A stretch of DNA of 64,000 nucleotides, taken from contig JAWQUS010000010.1 in the NCBI GenBank assembly GCA_036365455.1, forward strand, positions 14,330,501-14,394,500, read 5' to 3'. The stretch is from Macrosoma leucophasiata (taxonomy: Eukaryota; Arthropoda; Insecta; Lepidoptera; Hedylidae). The notes below the pieces were generated by a model. That model saw only the letters and a program-made list of their open reading frames with translations. It was not told where the DNA came from and did not search any database. Every line of letters starts with the position of its first letter. Within the stretch, counting starts at the first letter, position 1. Positions 1-8,900 of the stretch are shown here, one piece after another. A program made the translations under genes and the position numbers.

Positions 1-660
1 ATGCGGAGTGAACTAGCGGACTATGCGAGTTTACGCGACGAGTCATAGCGGAGTGCGGCGCGGTGGTCGATCAGTTTAGTTGTATGCAAGATATTCAGCA
101 AGCTCGCTCCACACGCGCCGTTCCGAAAAAGTATGATTTTTAAAACCAGCTCGCACATCAATGTCCACTAGACTTGAGCGGAGATTTTATGCAATCCTAT
201 TGGTAAATATTTGCTTGCTCGCACCGCGTCAATGGACACTATGGACAGGCAGCATTAGTGGGACTTAAAACTCTTTTGTCTCTATCTCTATAAAACAAGT
301 GCAAACGACAGAGATAGCTTATTTTTAATATAAACTATCTCGTTTATAAAGCTTAAGTAATTTTGAGTATGTGGCCGAAAGACTCTGAATCTATGGTCAT
401 AAATATTATTAAAAAAAAATTGTGACATCTTATCTTTTATTTACGCTGAGAGGTTAGGTTTCTATAGGTCATTTATTGAAATCTTTTCAGCTATTTCATA
501 CAATTAGACACTAAATACTTACATAGGTAATACAGAATACAGACATTGACGTTATTACTATGTAAACTACTAATTTATCAAGTTTTATTGATGGTTAAGT
601 AACTTTAATATATTCGTATTCGTGTGTGATACCTTAGTTAAGGTTATCTTGCAGAACATA
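1..660. promoter_or_regulatory. upstream region of mRpL20, CpG-rich start
   Basis: The first ~130 bases are much richer in G+C and CpG than the rest of the window and hold a TCAGT initiator-like word at 71-75. That fits a promoter or 5' UTR, for mRpL20 or for a gene further left. Bases 365-430 are an inverted fragment of the repeat end also found at 2334-2380 (shared core ACTCTGAATCTATGGTCAT). The remainder is unremarkable A+T-rich sequence. The promoter call is an inference from composition and position. Confidence 0.35.
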
Positions 661-1143
661 ATGGTATTTTTAACGATTGTAAATTTGGTGAGAGCTCGTG
701 GGCCAGACGAATTTTGGAGAAAGAGAAAAATTTTTCGTTTGGCAGCACATTATATTGGAAGGCGACGAAACTGTTATTCGGTCGCTGTTCGGAATGTCCA
801 TCGGGCTATGGTGTATGCGTCTAAAGGAAGGCACCTCAAGAAGCAAGATATGAAAGATCTATGGAATACACGAATCACAGCTGCCTGTGAACAGCATAAT
901 ATTACAGCTTTCACATTAAAAGAAGGCTTGGATAGATCCAACATCATGTTAGACCGTAAATCATTATCTGACTTGGCCTCTTGGGAGCCTAAAACTTTTC
1001 AATGTCTTGCAGCAATCGCTAAAGAGAAACTCAGACTTGATAATTTTGTTGATGGAACAGACAAAAATGCACCCACAGGTGTTAATTTGAACCTGAAGGA
1101 TGTTATGTTGGAAGCCTATTTAAAAGAAAAGAAGAAGAATTAG
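661..1143 (+). CDS. mRpL20: mitochondrial ribosomal protein bL20m
   Basis: This encodes a 160-residue protein of the bacterial L20 / mitochondrial bL20m family, a structural component of the large subunit of the mitochondrial ribosome. The N-terminal half has the expected basic core: GPDEFWRKRKIF at residues 14-25, then AAHYIGRRRNCYSVAVRNVHRA at about 28-49 (quoted in part: GRRRNCYSVAVRNVHRA). The middle keeps the helical LDRKSLSDLA-WEPKTF segment of insect bL20m, and the end is a lysine-rich tail. I chose the ATG at 661 because the family starts with MVFLT-type sequence here; the frame is open back to a GTG at 622, but that extension is not family-like. The frame is uninterrupted, so the coding part is a single exon. 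A possible splice acceptor (TTGCAG, ending 652) just upstream suggests a 5' UTR intron. Length is normal for the family. The assignment is from recognised family sequence. Confidence 0.95.
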   Translation: MVFLTIVNLVRARGPDEFWRKRKIFRLAAHYIGRRRNCYSVAVRNVHRAMVYASKGRHLKKQDMKDLWNTRITAACEQHNITAFTLKEGLDRSNIMLDRKSLSDLASWEPKTFQCLAAIAKEKLRLDNFVDGTDKNAPTGVNLNLKDVMLEAYLKEKKKN

Positions 1144-1186
1144 AAAAAAAAAATTTAGTAAACTATTAATAATTGTAATTGTAGTA

Positions 1187-1192
1187 AATAAA
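1187..1192 (+). terminator. poly(A) signal of mRpL20
   Basis: A canonical AATAAA hexamer lies 44 bases after the stop codon of mRpL20, in an A+T-rich 3' UTR. It is the likely cleavage and polyadenylation signal. Confidence 0.75.
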
Positions 1193-1384
1193 ATCTAAGG
1201 TATAGGTAACATCACTTGTGTTTCATTTAACTTCCTAAATGTCTTTTCAACTGTTTTGTTAGTTCATTCTGTTTCTCTAATATATACAAATTTTCTATTT
1301 TCTTTCTCTCTTGTCTCTCTCTATCTTTAAGTACACCTTCATGCATTTTTTCTCTGAAAATAAAATTAATAGATTGTGTACAAC

Positions 1385-1654
1385 TATACAAATAAATAAA
1401 TTGGGAGTGTCTGTTTGTACTATAAAAATAACCACTTTTTACTAAATGCATATGTATGTGTACATGGTATATATACGAAAACAATTTTTTTTTAATTTTT
1501 TGTCTGTTTGGCGGGGCTAATCTTGGGAGCGGCTAGACCGATTGTGACAGAACTTTCACTAGCAGGTAGCTTATGTAATAAGGAGTAACTTAGGCCGAGT
1601 AGATACTGAACAACCATAAATTCTCGAGCGGGCAAAGTTGCGGGCACAGCTAGT
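1385..1654 (+). repeat. family A repeat, copy 1
   Basis: Interspersed repeat that begins near TTGGGAGTGTCTGTTTGTA and runs through TTTGTCTGTTTGGCGGGGCT. It then has GGAGTAACTTAGGC and ends in CGGGCACAGCTAGT. The left half of the terminal hairpin seen in other copies is missing here. Similar copies lie at 13441, 16282, 17014, 38851, 48361, 57021 and 62451. Confidence 0.8.
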
Positions 1655-2307
1655 ATATTATGACTCTTTTGCATTAAGATTAAAATTGGAATTGAAAGTA
1701 TTTTACAACTTTAACGATCAGTTTAATTTTTGGAATGCTGTTCAGTTGATTCGTTATTTTCTGTTTTATTCAGAGTTGACTGGTGAATATGTCTAATAGG
1801 ATTGAGAACACTACAAAAACAACGTTTTTTTATCTAGGTATAATACAGGATGTTTGTGAAGACTGATGATTTCTTTTATTGACTAAAATTGTCAGCCAAA
1901 CAGAAACAAAGGGTTCAACTCGCAAATTATGACTTAAATATGTATAGGTAAGGACTGCTCCATTTGATATTTATTTTTGTTTCAATCGAAAGTAAACATA
2001 CCTGTCTAGTAAGTTCAAGTCAAGATATAATTTTCTACTTCAATTTACCTGTCAGATAGCTGTTTAACATGAACATAAGTAATTATTCCGGCTGTTAATA
2101 AACATGATAATCCCAAAACAAACTTGGATGTTCTAGAAGACATACTCCACTTTTCTAAAACTACCTAAATGAAAACAAAGTGGTTTCTTCAGTAATTCAT
2201 CAAGCGAACATAGGTTAACTATATTACTGATTAGTGCGAATTACAATCCTAGATAATGATTTTAATAAATTATTATTTCCTTGTCTAAAGCCTGGAATTT
2301 TAATTCG
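1655..2307. other. intergenic, no gene seen
   Basis: A+T-rich sequence between a family A repeat and the composite insertion at 2308. I see no convincing coding segment, RNA gene or repeat. Confidence 0.6.
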
Positions 2308-2436
2308 ATTCCTGGTTTGTTTTTTTTTTAATAATTTGTCATGACCATAGATACAGAGTCTTTCAGTCGTATACATATTGAATTTCACATTTCTTTAAAT
2401 TAATGAATATCCTTTTAAAACACTCGCGTTTAACAC

Positions 2437-2537
2437 TAATTTCACTCATTTTACGAACCGGGTCGTGACGCGATATAGATATTGGGTAAAAAACACTTTT
2501 TACCTTTATTCCGACGTTTCGACTCGGTTGCACAAGC
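2437..2537 (+). repeat. left 101 bp inverted repeat of Penelope-like element
   Basis: Exact reverse complement of 3167-3267. It begins TAATTTCACTCATTTTACG and ends at GTTGCACAAGC, after which the two flanks diverge. Confidence 0.9.
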
Positions 2538-3085
2538 AAGTTAGCCGACAATTAGCTTTCTTACCATATGTGAAAGGGGTAACAGACAAAATAGGCACGG
2601 TGTTGAGAAGGAACTCGATTAAGACTGTCTACACGCCGTTATCCAAATTAGTTACACATCTACGCAGCCCGAAAGACGTGATTCCGTATCAGAATCCAGG
2701 GGTGTATAAAGTACAGTGCAGTTGTGGTAAGGTGTACATTGGACAGACAAAACGCAGCGTCCAGGAAAGGATCAAAGAACACATCGCAGCTCTAAAAAAC
2801 CGACAGATGCAAAAATCGGCGATCGCGGAACACCTTTTAACCTCGGAGACTAATCATTGGATCAATCTTCACAATCCAAAAGTCCTCTCCACTGAACGTT
2901 ATTATTATCCCAGGATAATACGAGAGGCGATTGAAATATATAAGTACAAAAACAATTTCAATCGTGAAGATGGATATAAATTGTCTCCGACCTGGACACC
3001 GGTCATAAACAATTTAGGATCGCGCGATGTAACATCGGACCTATCGTCGGATACAGTGAGCGTTGTGTGCCGGCCTCCACAATAA
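2538..3085 (+). pseudogene. Penelope-type GIY-YIG endonuclease fragment
   Basis: Open frame whose 5' end (from 2465) is only inverted-repeat sequence; element-specific protein starts near 2538. Counting from the ATG-like start at 2465, the GIY-type motif is GVYKVQC at residues 79-85 and the YIG-type motif is VYIGQT at 90-95. Next comes the basic segment [11 protein letters not shown] (96-106), with AIAEHLL at 119-125. The late REAIE motif (153-157) contains the candidate catalytic Glu154. CSC at 85-87 is the Cys pair usual in Penelope GIY-YIG domains. In intact elements this domain nicks DNA at the integration site and follows the reverse transcriptase; here the RT is absent, so the product is probably not functional. 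The endonuclease frame itself has no stop. Confidence 0.85.
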
Positions 3086-3166
3086 TCACGCAACTTGTAG
3101 GTAGAAGAACATCAAGCCACCCGCAAATTGACATTTTGCTGTTACAACAGTCTGTCCGCGACCACG

Positions 3167-3267
3167 GCTTGTGCAACCGAGTCGAAACGTCGGAATAAAG
3201 GTAAAAAGTGTTTTTTACCCAATATCTATATCGCGTCACGACCCGGTTCGTAAAATGAGTGAAATTA
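3167..3267 (-). repeat. right 101 bp inverted repeat of Penelope-like element
   Basis: Exact reverse complement of 2437-2537. Complete identity of the arms implies recent origin or gene conversion between them. Confidence 0.9.
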
Positions 3268-3599
3268 ATGAATATCCATATGGAAGATGACGATGATTAA
3301 ATGCTTCCATGAGGAATATGATGAGATGATGGGGTGGCTCCAGTAAAGCGATGGGGACTTAACTGAAGTTTTTACGAAGTTTTGGAAGCAATACGAAAAA
3401 TCACTTTTCACTTCATAATATCACTTTCTTACACTCGTGAACATGATCGAATGCTTTATGATAAAAATCCCACCATTTTTACACATAAAAACGCGACTAT
3501 ACACAAATTTCGAAAATAATATCACGCAGCGACACAGCTCTTTTCCGCGTTCCCGCCAAAACTCCCATTCCTGGTTTGTTTTTTTTTTTTAATAGTTTA

Positions 3600-4257
3600 T
3601 TAATGACTTAAGATTCATTTTGATGGCAAACCGAAACAAATAAATACACTTATCATTTTAAGTTTTGTTTTTTAAAAACATTAACTTCTAATATAATATT
3701 GCAATGGTTACTAATAAATAAATAATTATTGTGAATAATAATGTATTTATTTTTCAATAAAAACGATCAATAAATCATAAAACTGGCACACCAATTTTAT
3801 AATTACATAAACATAAAATAGCGATTTTTTATCGATTGTTGGGTCCATCACTATTATGTTAAATATGGTATCATTATTTTACGAAGTGACAGTAGCTAAT
3901 GTCAAATTGGAAATCGAATTAAAAGTTCGGTTTATTTACAGCAATTTACAATCTGATTTTCTATCTTGACGATGTAGTCAAGTCAGTTGTCAACAAGAAA
4001 CTTGAAGGTAAAAATGGAGACCAGACAATCCATACCTATTTGAAGCAAGCCTAAATATAGCTATCTCTCTCTCCGGGGGTAGGCCGTCTCTTTCTAAGTA
4101 GGGTGACCATTTACAATTTTCCTGGGACATGACTGTGATTTTTATTTAAGATGACAAAATGTTTAATTTTTCTTCTCGTTTGGGAAAGAGACAGCTATAG
4201 ACTATAACGCAATTGATCAAGTAATATTATAATTACATACAACTGCTCATTTCATAA
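3600..4257. other. intergenic, no gene seen
   Basis: Very A+T-rich sequence with no recognisable coding exon. It separates two copies of the same dispersed repeat (3266-3566 and 4258-4475). Confidence 0.6.
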
Positions 4258-4470
4258 ATCTCTAACATAGTGAATGAATATATTAATGGAGGATGACGAT
4301 CGCGATGATGAGATGGTTCCATATGGCAGTTGATGGGATGTCCAGTGAACTAATGGGGAGTAGGACCTTCTTATGAAGTCTCGGACGAGCACGAAAAAAC
4401 TTTCCTACACCCGTGCACGCTATCGATTGATTTATGATAAAAATCCCACATATTTGACACATAAAACATA

Positions 4471-4475
<5 letters not shown>
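4258..4475. repeat. second copy of the repeat at 3266-3490
   Basis: Shares with the first copy an ordered set of words: GATGACGAT, GATGATGAGATG, GGGA with AGT, CACGAAAAA, TTTATGATAAAAATCCCA and TTGACACATAAAA. Divergence is considerable, so this is an old family. Its class is not identified. Confidence 0.5.

Positions 4476-4507
<32 letters not shown>
4471..4507. repeat. (CA)n(TA)n microsatellite
   Basis: Five CA/AC units followed by about twelve AT units. It sits directly before a family B repeat. Confidence 0.9.
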
Positions 4508-4511
<4 letters not shown>

Positions 4512-4650
4512 GTAACGAAGGTGACAAAACGCAGCACGGATGTTTAGTGACGACTGCAGCCTAAAGACACCTACACAAAAACCAGTGGTAAATGTGCAGA
4601 TGCGTTGCCACCCCTAAGGCTTAAGATGATCTGCCTCTGTGGTAGTTAAG
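4508..4650 (-). repeat. family B repeat, truncated and diverged
   Basis: Contains the family B signature in reverse orientation: GACTGCAGCCTAAAGACACC, then CAGATGCGTTGCCACCCCT and CTGCCTCTGTG. In the forward orientation the full unit runs from a GTGGTAGAGCTCCAGTG-like start through GTAGGCACCACCGC to an A-rich end after GCCACTTCCATTACAT. It resembles a 5'-truncated LINE 3' tail or a SINE that shares such a tail. Confidence 0.75.
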
Positions 4651-5060
4651 GATTTCGAAGATCTCAGTTGATACGAACATCCCCATTATAACAGTCTGTT
4701 AAAACCTTCTTCTTTCTAGTTAGATGGCATTACTAGGGTCGGGTTCCAATAACTTACCAACATCCGTACTATTCCGTACGTATATTTAGGAACGGTTGAT
4801 TGTGAGAGTTAATGTATGGATGAAATGTCAAATTATAACGGATAGTAATCTATGTAAGCCTACCTACGTTAGTAATTTATTGAAACCGAGCATAGGAAAA
4901 GAATGAAAATCTTGTCGATAATGAAGCATTTATCAATGAAGCCCAAACTTTAAGACGAAATCTCTTGTGGTAAACAAGACATTGACTGAAGTAAAAATTA
5001 TGAATTTAAGAGTGTTTAACAAAGTTTATTATAATATGTATGTCGGAAAGTAACCTAAAT

Positions 5061-5172
5061 GTGTCTACTAGCGCCATCTAGTTTGTCGGAGACGTAACCT
5101 AATTGTGACAGGTAGATTGTTTAATACGGAATATTAGGCAGCGCCACGGTCGGCCTTGGATTTGTTACCTTT
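5061..5172 (+). repeat. ~110 bp interspersed repeat, copy 1
   Basis: Matches 21431-21540 in reverse complement. Shared words include TTTGTCGGAGACGTAACCTA, GTAGATTGTTTAATA, GCGCCACGGTCGGC and TTGGATTTGTTACCTT. The class is unknown; the 3' end of this copy is also the left arm of the palindrome at 5162. Confidence 0.7.
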
Positions 5173-5201
5173 GAGGGTCTCAAGACCCTCAAAGGTAACA
5201 A
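5162..5201. repeat. perfect palindrome, 19 bp arms
   Basis: TTGTTACCTTTGAGGGTCT is followed, after 2 bases, by its exact reverse complement. It lies at the edge of the repeat at 5061-5172 and could form a cruciform or a strong RNA hairpin. Confidence 0.9.
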
Positions 5202-5209
5202 GAGGAGGT

Positions 5210-5238
5210 CTTGGACCTTATAGGGTATAAGGTCCAAG
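5210..5238. repeat. palindrome, 12 bp arms
   Basis: CTTGGACCTTAT, a 5-base loop, then ATAAGGTCCAAG. The left arm with its loop (CTTGGACCTTATAGGGT) occurs again at 5382-5398. Confidence 0.85.
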
Positions 5239-5435
5239 AACATTAAGAATTCAATTGTCATATTTTTCGTTCTGCCAGAGGGTTAAAACTCGTTGAGACA
5301 TCAGAGACGTGTTTTATATTATAAGTAATAACATTTATGAAATAAAATACCTCTTGGTGATTCTTTGTGTAATGTCATGTTCTTGGACCTTATAGGGTCC
5401 ACCTGCTGCTTCAGTGAATGAACTTGTTGAGACTA

Positions 5436-5494
5436 GCGAACAGACTAACGTCTATCCAAAATATAATATTTTGGATAGACGTTAGTCTGTTCGC
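5436..5494. repeat. perfect palindrome, 29 bp arms
   Basis: Arms 5436-5464 and 5466-5494 are exact reverse complements around a single central base. The arm starts GCGAACAGACTAACGTC. This is the strongest short palindrome in the window. Confidence 0.92.
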
Positions 5495-5604
5495 CAAATG
5501 GGTAACAATTAACAATAATTTACGTAATTCTTATTAATTTTGGGTAAAAATATTACCTAAATTAAAAATGCCTGAAATCGATTCGGTTATCGATTCAGAA
5601 CAAA

Positions 5605-5965
5605 CTAGGTAATTTCAGCGTGTGCGTTTATCTTGTTACACGTTGTATATCTGATACGCACTTGTGGGAAAGGGATTGTTCGTAATGTCATCGTTTCGAT
5701 GTGACCCCGGTAGAGGTATGTCAGGGCATAGCCCTCCACCCTCCGGTGGCCCACTGTGTAAGAGAGCGAATCCAGAGCGAATCCAGGAAGGTGCTCGCGC
5801 GATCCGTTGTCGGTAGGATCAAACATGATGCACGCCGGTATCGGTATGTCGTGGACATCCGCATCCACGTCGCACTGAACCGGGCCTAAGAGTTCCTTGT
5901 AGGCTACGGGATAAAAAAGGAAATACTTTCCACCTTTATTTATTTGCAAATGTATGATTCTCATC
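5605..5965 (-). CDS. probable last exon of the lipase gene
   Basis: This open segment encodes 119 residues and ends in TAG. It follows a plausible acceptor (AATTGAACAG). Its phase is exactly what the preceding exon (ending 7530 in GG before GTAAGT) needs, and the joined coding length is divisible by three. The first part, [17 protein letters not shown], fits the last strands of a pancreatic-lipase PLAT domain. The remaining ~90 residues are not typical of the family and I do not recognise them. The intron would be about 1.56 kb. An alternative is that the true last exon was missed and this belongs to something else. Confidence 0.5.
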
Positions 5966-8900
5966 CTGTTCAATTTTTTTAGTTCTTACCATTTTTAAAA
6001 GCTTCGATACTATCTTACTACCATAGCGTAGTATTATTACATATTCTCTGACTATAGTTAAAGATTCTATGGTGGCTACCTATATACCTACCTATGTATA
6101 GCCCATTGCTTTGCTTAGCTTGGTATAGCGACAGTTAGGAACTTTCTGAATTCCTTGGAAATTCTTACTAAACTCCTTATAGATGTAAATAAAACAATTA
6201 CTAGAAATTAGGAATAAATTTATTAAACATTTTATTACATGGATGTCTTATGGATTGATGTTTTCTAAAATAAATAATAATGGTGGGTCCAAAATTGTTG
6301 TAGGTATGTAATGTAGGTAGGTAGATAGATAAGGCAGTACCTAAACGTAGGATGTGGAAACGATTGTGCTATTCTACACAAAGATACAAAGACTGAACAT
6401 TTTCAAATACAATACCTATTATTTATTATAATAAGTATTGTATTTGTAAAAATATGTTGTTAATAACCATTTAAAACGTGGTTCTACAGAGGAATCTATA
6501 AATTTATGAAATGATCTAGTAGGAATTTTAAGATTCACTTGGCAGTTTTTTAAATAACAAACAGCGCCTAGTAAGTAGGCACAGATATGGAGGTTATCTG
6601 TGTAAGTAGGTATCATACCTACTTCAGGCATTATACTTACGCGACATTTGGGTTGTATCATCAAAATAATAATTTATTCATTTAAAGACGACTTAAATTC
6701 ATATACAAATATAAAATAGTATCTAATAATCTAACTATTTACAACTTTATTGATTTTTTTTTATCAATAATTTAATAAGAAATGTCCACCCTGTTCGTCA
6801 ATATCACTGGAGTTCCTAGTCATCAATCACAATTTCAATACACGTATCACTAACACACATATGCAGCGGCTTGGCCGTTACATGTCTCGAGTCTCAAAAA
6901 TTAAAGCTTTCCATTTAGATTCTGGACTCCGTTATCGAGAGAAAATCCTGCTTCACTAATATGGCACGGCTACCTGCCACAGTTGTTGTCGTAAAAGCTG
7001 GCAGAACCTCGGTTGGGGATTTCAGCAAATTCACGTTTTGGCGTACATAATTTGCTGCTGAAGTCTACATTTCGTTTGCTGAAATTAACGATAAAGCATT
7101 TTAGAAGTTAGATGGCAGAAATGGCGTGAATGAGGGAACTCGATAATGTACTGCTATCTATCTATCTGCTTACTGGTAGCGTTCAGCGCTATCGTAATAG
7201 GACTCACGAGTGGCAACTCATTTACAACAAAATCTCTGGTTTTAATGTAGATGTCCATAGGCTCACTTCATAGTTTATTTACTTACCACTCTCATGACGT
7301 AATAAAAAAAACTGTAAAATTACCAATATCACCATCGTAATAAGTTATTATGTGATCTGCCAACGCCTTGAAGATGATTTTCATGAATTTGATTTTAGAG
7401 AGGGGTTTTGAAGATCCTTTTAGATACCGATATTATTAATTTCAGTCACTCCATCCAATGGTTTGTGCGTTGATAGATCAGTGAGTTAACCATCTTTTTA
7501 TTTTGTACGTATAGAAGATTAAAACTTACCCTCTCGTAGGTAATTCCATTTGATCGACCAGAACTGACTTGACGTATAGTCGATCGTTACACCATAGAAT
7601 GCACAAGGATCGCGGCTCTAGTACATTCATGTCGTACTCCCACGATAGTTCAACCTGTAATACAAGGACGAAGATCATTAAAATTAGAACTTGACTATTA
7701 TCCCACATAATATAATGAAAGTAACTACTTGAACTTACTTTTCTTACTTTACCCCCTAAGTCCATTGGATGGGTTACAACAATGGTGTAGGTAGTTCCAT
7801 GCTCTAATCTGAAAATTAAAGTCAATAATTAATTTTAAATAAACTTTGTTTATGTGTATTTTTTTGCGTTAATTTGCAAATATCGAGTTGGGCATACTTG
7901 ACATAGTTGCTTGGAGTTAGGTCCATTCCTCTTATTACTCCTCGATCTGATAGTAGAGTTACTTTCAGGAAGCCCTGTTGAATAAATTATTTGCCTATGA
8001 GGTGCTTTAAAATATTTATCAGAGAATTCAGGCTATAAATATTTTCTTATAATCTCCCAAAGGAATGTGTGTGACTAAACACCTAAACTTACTCGTATGT
8101 TTAGATTCTTTTGAAATTTAAATGTCGATTAGTAATTAGTTATAATCTTTCCGGGTGCAAAATTCAATTTCTATTTTAATATTCTATACAAATATATATT
8201 TCAAACTAAACTACCTAAGTTAATTGAAGTTTAATTTTTCTAGAATTTGTACAGTCTATAAGAAATTACCATGTGTTTACTATCTACTTAAAAACCGGTC
8301 AACATCGATGTGTCAACTTCGGTTGGGTTCGCGCACGGAGGGTTCCGTAACATCTTCTAGGTATAAAAGACAGCCTTTAAATCCATATTTGTTCAGTAAA
8401 GTAAAGTATTACTTATATAATTAAATAAACAGTGAATATTTCAAGCATTGTTTTGGTTGTATAGAAACCCTCGTAAAATATTTATTTTATTCTGTTGTTA
8501 GTATTTGTTGTTAAAGCGGGAACGGGTTATCACGGTTCATGAGAAACAGACCGACGGAAAGACAGATGGACAATGTTAGTACTAGGGTTGTTTACCCATT
8601 AGGTACGGAACCCTAAAAATTAACAAAAAGTAACGAACGGACGTTAGTTGAAAGGACGCGTTGTGTAGGTACCTTACCTACTTACGGTCCAAGTAACTTC
8701 ACAGAGCGGTTTCATATCGTTAAATTCGTCATTACCTACTTAGTTTTATACCCAATACCTACTCAAAATGTATCCTAAATGAAAAGTCTTTAAAGCAGCA
8801 AAATAATGAAAATGAAAGTAATTTAATTTTATAATAAAATATTAGGACAGTGTTGTGTTACCTGAACCCAAGATTCAGCGCCTTTGGGATTTGCTAAGTG

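Larger units (their letters stand above)
2437..3267 (+). mobile_element. truncated Penelope-like element with inverted terminal repeats
   Basis: An 831 bp element bounded by perfect 101 bp inverted repeats (2437-2537 and 3167-3267) encloses the C-terminal GIY-YIG endonuclease region of a Penelope-like retroelement. Penelope elements are known to carry pseudo-LTRs that can be direct or inverted. A 16 bp direct repeat, AAATTAATGAATATCC, occurs at 2397-2412 and 3262-3277. The right copy starts at the element edge, while the left one is separated by 24 bp, which resembles the short extension often seen beside one Penelope LTR. Almost all of the reverse transcriptase is missing, so this copy is a 5'-truncated remnant. 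Confidence 0.8.
2308..3592 (-). mobile_element. retro-inserted repeat with ~21 bp target duplication
   Basis: The word ATTCCTGGTTTG followed by a run of T occurs at 2308 and again at 3567, bracketing about 1.26 kb. This is the pattern of a target-site duplication around a poly(A)-tailed element inserted on the - strand. The sequence just inside the left edge (2334-2380) matches an inverted fragment at 365-430. The sequence at 3266-3566 resembles a second copy at 4258-4475 (shared GATTTATGATAAAAATCCCA-type core), so this is a dispersed family. The Penelope-like element is nested inside it. The parent family is not identified. Confidence 0.5.

Noticed and set aside
2465..2537. N-terminal part of the open frame over the Penelope-like element
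   Set aside because: It lies inside the inverted repeat and the same peptide is encoded by the other arm on the - strand, so it is not part of the endonuclease.
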